NCBI RefSeq assembly: GCF_014648915.1 | Contig: NZ_BMSA01000020.1 | Location: 147,438-211,437 of the forward strand | DNA from: Streptomyces phaeofaciens | GTDB taxonomy: Bacteria > Actinomycetota > Actinomycetes > Streptomycetales > Streptomycetaceae | Reading direction: 5' to 3' | DNA: 64,000 nt | Shown here: positions 60,237 through 64,000 of the stretch, in pieces | How positions within the stretch are numbered: position 1 is the stretch's first letter | Layout: each line of letters begins with the position of its first letter | Notes under the pieces: model-generated | The model's input: only the letters and a program-made list of their open reading frames with translations | Databases searched by the model: none | What the model was told of the DNA's origin: nothing | Made by a program: the position numbers and the translations under genes

Positions 60237-62971
60237 CCACCGGACTGATCCCTGGGGGACAGCCCCCGGACCCCCGGCCTTCAGGCATGCTCGCGCCCCA
60301 CCAACGGCGCGACCGGACGGGCCAGGGTTCCCTGCACGTCGACAACCGGCCGAGGAGTTCTGTGATCACCGCGCGCGCGGCCGCCAGCTTCGAGCCCGCG
60401 GGACGATCCGTCGCCACCGCCCGCTCGTTCGTCCGCGACACCCTCCAGGGCTGGGGCTTCGCCGACATCGTCGACGACGCCGTGGTCCTCACCAGCGAAC
60501 TGGTGACCAACGCGGTCGTCCACGCGGGCACCCACGCCGACGTCCTGTGCCTGCGCGCCGACGACGGCGTACGCATCGAGGTCGCCGACCGCTACCCGGA
60601 ACGCGAGATCCCGCTCCAGGGCTCCCCCGCCACCATGGGCAGCCCCGACCGCGAAGGCGGCCGCGGCCTCCAGCTCTGCGCCGCCATCGCCACCCGGTGG
60701 GGCGTCGAGTACACCCCGACCCACAAACAGGTCTGGTTCCAACTCGATCTTCCCGACCGCCCGGTGGGCACCCGCGCCGCCGGCCCGTCGCTGCCCGCCG
60801 ACCTCCTCCCGCTCGCCGACAGCCGCGTCCGCGTCGCCGTCGTCCAGATCGATCGCCTGGGCGCCGTCTCCGCCTGGAACGAGGACGCCGAGGAACTCTT
60901 CGGCTACGCCGCCGACCAGGTCACCGGCAAACCCCTCACCGACCTCGCCGCCTGGCCGCACACCCCCGGCACCGGCACCGGCATCGTCGAGGCCCTCCAG
61001 CTCTCCCGCTGGGAGGGCAGCTACGGCATCCGCGGCGCCAGCGGCCGCGTCACCCCCGTGTACGCCTCCCACCTGCGCGTCCGCGACACCGACGGCGAGC
61101 CCTCCACGGTCTGCCTCCTGGTCCGCGACCACGAACGGGCCGTCCTCCAGACCCCGTTGCGCGTCCCGGCCTCCGACGCGACACCCGCGGACGGCCCCAA
61201 CGCCGACCCCTTCGAGGTCTTCATCGGCTCCCCCGCCCCGGACGACCTCGACGGCCTCCTCCAGCGCACCGTGGAACGCGCCCGCGACATGCTCGACGGC
61301 GACTCCGCCTTCCTGCTCCTCGCCACCGACGACGAGACGGAACTGGAGGTCCGCGCCTCCACCGGCCTGCCCTCCGCCCGCCAGCGCTTCGCACGCGTCC
61401 CCGTCGAGGCCGGTCCCGGCCGCTACGGCTCCGCCCGCATGCCGGCCGTCCACGAGGACCTCCTCGCCGTCCCCGGCGCCGTCCCGCTGCTCAACAACAC
61501 GGGCATGCGCTCGGTCGTCACGGTCCCGCTGAAGGTCGAGGGCCGCCTGACGGGCTCCCTCGGCGTGGCCGCGGAGGCCGCCGCCCGCTACTCGAACGAA
61601 GAGGCCCTGCGCCTGCAATTCGCGGCCGACCGCATCGCGCTCGCCGTCGAGTCGGCCCGCCTCGGCGAACTGGAACGCCTGCGCCGAGGCTCCCTGAGCT
61701 TCCTCGTCGAGGCCTCCGACCTGCTGGCCGGCACCCTCGACCGCGACCAGACCCTCGCCCTGATGGCCCAGATGACCGTCCCGACCCTCGCGACCTGGTG
61801 CGCCGTCTACACGATCGCCGACCAGGCCTCCGAGCCGTACCTCTCGTACGTCCTGCACGAGGACGAGGAGCTCATCGACGGCATCAAGTCGCTGCTCTCG
61901 AAGATCGCGCCCCCGGACCCGGTCCCCACCCCCGGAGCGCGTGTCTGGGCCGCCCCCGCCGCGGCCGCCCACGAGGCCGCCCTGCGCAGTTCCATGCGCA
62001 GCCTCGGTCTGACCGGCGGCCCCACCCACCAGGTGTCCTCGGGCATCGGCCCCACACTCGCCACGGCCTCCGCGGTCGGCGGCGAGACCGTCGTCCTGCC
62101 GCTGGTCGCCCGCAACCGCGTCATCGGCATGCTGACCCTCGGCAAGCCCACGGACGAACACTTCCGCCAGGAGATCCTCGAACTCGCCGAGGACCTCAGC
62201 CGCAGAGCGGCCCTCGCCCTCGACAACGCCCGCCTCTACTCCGAGCGCACGGCCATCAGCCAGTCCCTCCAGCGCAGCCTCCTGCCCCCGGAGCTCCCCG
62301 AGATCGACGGCGTCGAGGTCGAGGTCATCTACCGGGCGGCCGGCGAGGGCAACGAGGTCGGCGGCGACTTCTACGACCTCTTCCCGATCAGCGACGGCGC
62401 CTACGGCTTCGCCATCGGCGACGTCTGCGGCACCGGCCCGCACGCGGCGGCAGTGACCGGCCTGGCCCGCCACGCCCTGAGACTCCTCGCCCGCGAGGGC
62501 CTCAGCGGCCCGGCCGTCCTGGAGCGCCTCAACTCGGCGATCCTCGACGAGGGCGCCCGCAGCCGCTTCCTCACCCTCCTCTACGGCGAGATGCGCCCCC
62601 AGGCGGACGGCAGCGCCGAGCTGAAGGTCGTCTGCGCAGGCCACCCCCTCCCGCTGCGCCTCCGCCAGGACGGCACGGTCGAGCCCGCCGCCGAACCCCA
62701 GCCCCTGCTCGGCGTCATGGAGGACCTGGAGCTCTACGAGCAGACGGTCACCCTCGACCCGGGCGATGTCCTGCTCTGCGTCACGGACGGCGTCACCGAG
62801 CGCCGCGAAGGCACCCGCATGCTGGGCGACGACGGCCTGGCCGACGTCCTCACCACCTGCACGGGCCTGACGGCCGGCGCGGTCGCGGCCCGCATCATGC
62901 GCGCCGTGGAACGCTTCGCGTCGGACGCCCCGTCCGACGACATGGCAATCCTCGCGATGCGGCTGGCGTGA
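60233..62971 (+). CDS. osaC: OsaC-type multidomain regulator (RsbW-like kinase, PAS, GAF, SpoIIE phosphatase)
   Basis: A 912-residue cytoplasmic regulator matching OsaC, which in S. coelicolor returns sigma-B activity to baseline after osmotic stress. In order: RsbW-like HATPase (about 45-185; VVLTSELVTNAVVHAG, GGRGLQLCAAIATRWGV), PAS (about 200-300; WNEDAEELFGYAADQVTG), GAF (about 326-486), a second GAF (about 490-669) and PP2C/SpoIIE phosphatase (about 670-912; GGDFYDLFPI, IGDVCGTGPHAAAVTGLAR, LLCVTDGVTERRE). It carries both an anti-sigma kinase fold and a phosphatase that could act on anti-anti-sigma factors. ATG 60233 is preceded by GGAGGGG at a long spacing and overlaps a small upstream ORF. 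Confidence 0.92.
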   Translation: MTTGLIPGGQPPDPRPSGMLAPHQRRDRTGQGSLHVDNRPRSSVITARAAASFEPAGRSVATARSFVRDTLQGWGFADIVDDAVVLTSELVTNAVVHAGTHADVLCLRADDGVRIEVADRYPEREIPLQGSPATMGSPDREGGRGLQLCAAIATRWGVEYTPTHKQVWFQLDLPDRPVGTRAAGPSLPADLLPLADSRVRVAVVQIDRLGAVSAWNEDAEELFGYAADQVTGKPLTDLAAWPHTPGTGTGIVEALQLSRWEGSYGIRGASGRVTPVYASHLRVRDTDGEPSTVCLLVRDHERAVLQTPLRVPASDATPADGPNADPFEVFIGSPAPDDLDGLLQRTVERARDMLDGDSAFLLLATDDETELEVRASTGLPSARQRFARVPVEAGPGRYGSARMPAVHEDLLAVPGAVPLLNNTGMRSVVTVPLKVEGRLTGSLGVAAEAAARYSNEEALRLQFAADRIALAVESARLGELERLRRGSLSFLVEASDLLAGTLDRDQTLALMAQMTVPTLATWCAVYTIADQASEPYLSYVLHEDEELIDGIKSLLSKIAPPDPVPTPGARVWAAPAAAAHEAALRSSMRSLGLTGGPTHQVSSGIGPTLATASAVGGETVVLPLVARNRVIGMLTLGKPTDEHFRQEILELAEDLSRRAALALDNARLYSERTAISQSLQRSLLPPELPEIDGVEVEVIYRAAGEGNEVGGDFYDLFPISDGAYGFAIGDVCGTGPHAAAVTGLARHALRLLAREGLSGPAVLERLNSAILDEGARSRFLTLLYGEMRPQADGSAELKVVCAGHPLPLRLRQDGTVEPAAEPQPLLGVMEDLELYEQTVTLDPGDVLLCVTDGVTERREGTRMLGDDGLADVLTTCTGLTAGAVAARIMRAVERFASDAPSDDMAILAMRLA

Positions 62972-62987
62972 GAGCCCGGACATGAGA

Positions 62988-63017
62988 AAACCCCCCGCCC
63001 ATAAGGGCGGGGGGTTT
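62988..63017. terminator. bidirectional terminator between osaC and tRNA-Thr
   Basis: Perfect arms AAACCCCCCGCCC (62988-63000) and GGGCGGGGGGTTT (63005-63017), loop ATAA. T-runs flank both sides, so it can stop osaC from the left and the tRNA from the right. Confidence 0.92.
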
Positions 63018-63023
63018 AATCGA

Positions 63024-63099
63024 TGGAGCCCCCAAACGGAATCGAACCGTTGACCTTCTCCTTACCATGGAGACGCTCTGCCGACTGAGCTATAGGGGC
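63024..63099 (-). tRNA. tRNA-Thr (anticodon GGT)
   Basis: A 76-nt cloverleaf on the minus strand. The acceptor GCCCCTA pairs with TGGGGGC. The D stem is GCTC/GAGC, the anticodon stem TCTCC/GGAGA with loop ATGGTAA (anticodon GGT), the T stem AACGG/CCGTT with TTCGATT, and the encoded CCA is at 63026-63024. Reads ACC/ACU threonine codons. Confidence 0.97.
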
Positions 63100-63174
63100 C
63101 AGCTGCTTTTCGAGGTTTCCCTCGCGGCAACGAAAGAGATCATACCCCGAACGAGCCCGTGCTCCCAAACTCGT

Positions 63175-63852
63175 TCAGAAGGCAGGCTGCAACAGCCCGC
63201 CGAGCGCGTTGCACGCGGCCACGATCCGCTGCATGTCCCGCTTCGTCAGCGCCGCGTCCACCGGCAGGGCCAGCGTCTCGTCGGCGGCCCGCTCCGTCTC
63301 CGGCAACGACACACACCGCCGGAACTCGGGCAGCCGGTGCAACGGGGTCTTCACCGGCACCCGGCACTCGACTCCCCTGCCGCGCAAGGCCCGTGCGAAA
63401 GCATCCCGGTCGGGCCGGCCGTTCCCCGGCACCCGCACGACGTACTGCTGATAGGTGTGCCCGTCCCCGCCGTCCGGCGTCCGCACCCCCCGCAACCGGC
63501 CGTCGAGATAGGCGGCCCGCTCCCTGCGCCGCGCAATCTCGTCGTACGGCGCCACGGACTCCCCCTGCTCCAACACCAGAAGCCCGTGCCGCTGCCCGAC
63601 CCCGCGCAACCGCCCGACATCCGCCGGCCGACCGAATCGATGCACGACAACGACAGCCGCCGTCCGCGGAGTTACGACCGCCTCGACGACGGCCGCGTCC
63701 AGGCAGTAGGTCACGGGGTCGACGTCGGCGAACACCGGCAGCGCACCCGCGAGGGTGACCGCGCCGGCGACATCGGCGTTGCCGAAGGCCGGCACGATGA
63801 CCTCGTCACCGACTCCGACGCCTGCGGCTCTGAGCATTGCAGCAGTACCCAT
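63175..63852 (-). CDS. DegT/DnrJ/EryC1/StrS-like protein lacking the PLP-lysine segment
   Basis: 225 residues. The N-terminal part (MGTAAMLRAAGVGVGDEVIV, PVFADVDPVTYCLDAAVVEA, TPRTAAVVVVHRFGRPADVG, QRHGLLVLEQGE) and the C-terminal part (RERAAYLDGRL, TYQQYVVRVPGNGR, the ALRGRGVECRVPVKTPLHRL segment, ALPVDAALTKRDMQRIV) are clear DegT-family aminotransferase regions. The roughly 90 residues between them, which hold the SF-x-P-x-K lysine, are absent without any frameshift. It is therefore unlikely to transaminate. ATG 63852 is preferred: GACCAT is 6 nt upstream, and longer frames run into the rRNA terminator. Confidence 0.78.
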   Translation of the reverse strand: MGTAAMLRAAGVGVGDEVIVPAFGNADVAGAVTLAGALPVFADVDPVTYCLDAAVVEAVVTPRTAAVVVVHRFGRPADVGRLRGVGQRHGLLVLEQGESVAPYDEIARRRERAAYLDGRLRGVRTPDGGDGHTYQQYVVRVPGNGRPDRDAFARALRGRGVECRVPVKTPLHRLPEFRRCVSLPETERAADETLALPVDAALTKRDMQRIVAACNALGGLLQPAF

Positions 63853-63899
63853 GCGTGGATGGTCGACGCGCAACGTGAACTTCAAGTGACAGGAAACAA

Positions 63900-63943
63900 A
63901 AAAGGGTTGGGCTCTGAACAGAAGTTCAGAACCCAACCCTTTT
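63900..63943 (-). terminator. rRNA operon terminator
   Basis: Arms 63900-63919 and 63924-63943 pair over 20 bp. Read on the minus strand, the only irregularity is a U-G wobble, the loop is TTCT, and TTTTTT follows. It ends the rRNA operon 8 nt after the 5S gene. Confidence 0.93.
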
Positions 63944-63950
63944 GAATGAT

Positions 63951-64000
63951 TGTTCGGCGGTGTCCTACTCTCCCACAGGGTCCCCCCTGCAGTACCATCG
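63951..64000 (-). rRNA. 5S ribosomal RNA, 3' end (continues beyond window)
   Basis: The minus strand reads GATGGTACTGCAGGGGGGAC, then GAGAGTAGGAC and CCGCCGAAC, the 3' third of streptomycete 5S rRNA. About 70 nt of its 5' part, and presumably 23S and 16S, lie beyond base 64000. Confidence 0.95.

Overview
The window is about 73% GC, has strong third-position GC bias, and carries a gene order typical of the Streptomyces chromosome core: miaA, miaB, gluRK/gluABCD, recX-recA, lhr-nei, clgR-cinA-pgsA-rimO, ftsK, osaB-osaA-osaC, then a tRNA and the 3' end of an rRNA operon. I see no insertion sequence, prophage, CRISPR array or biosynthetic cluster. This is ordinary chromosomal backbone with some strain-variable stretches.

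Layout. 1-7 kb: tRNA A37 modification genes (miaA 3'-truncated by the window edge, miaB), a small antitoxin-like protein, a LigB-like protein, a DMT exporter, a PP2C phosphatase. 6-9 kb: a TetR regulator divergent from a beta-hydroxyacid dehydrogenase with two clear palindromic operators between them, and an aminotransferase. 9-13 kb: a NarL-type two-component pair divergent from a two-gene cation/proton antiporter system. 13-19 kb: a lipoprotein, a MazG-like hydrolase, an orphan TAXI binding protein and the GluR/GluK two-component system. 19-22.5 kb: the gluABCD glutamate importer. 22.7-26.5 kb: an FAD monooxygenase, a cysteine dioxygenase/rhodanese pair preceded by a cysteine-rich leader ORF, and a sugar-type binding lipoprotein. 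26.7-30.3 kb: an ArsR regulator translationally coupled to a large FtsX-type permease. 30.4-45 kb: recX-recA, membrane proteins, an AraC-AzlC-AzlD operon, the giant helicase lhr with nei, and an SDR. 45-64 kb: clgR, cinA, pgsA, rimO, a RodZ-like protein, ftsK, the osaB/osaA/osaC osmoadaptation genes, tRNA-Thr(GGT), an unusual DegT-like protein and the 5S rRNA 3' end.

How it works together. Two regulatory themes stand out. First, the DNA-damage genes recA, lhr (followed by nei) and a MazG-like gene each have a promoter fitting the mycobacterial RecA-independent damage motif TTGTCRGTG-N8-TANNNT recognised by PafBC. Weaker versions precede rimO and an AI-2E family gene. recA additionally has a LexA-type SOS promoter, giving a two-promoter arrangement like that of Mycobacterium. 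Second, a leaderless 28-codon ORF ending in three cysteine codons lies just ahead of cysteine dioxygenase and looks like a cysteine-sensing attenuator leader. Many genes here appear leaderless, with a -10 hexamer 6-7 nt before the start codon and no Shine-Dalgarno sequence.

Oddities: osaB appears to carry a one-base deletion separating its receiver domain from its coiled coil. The DegT-family protein lacks the segment that would hold the PLP lysine. Several proteins have minisatellite-encoded low-complexity tails.
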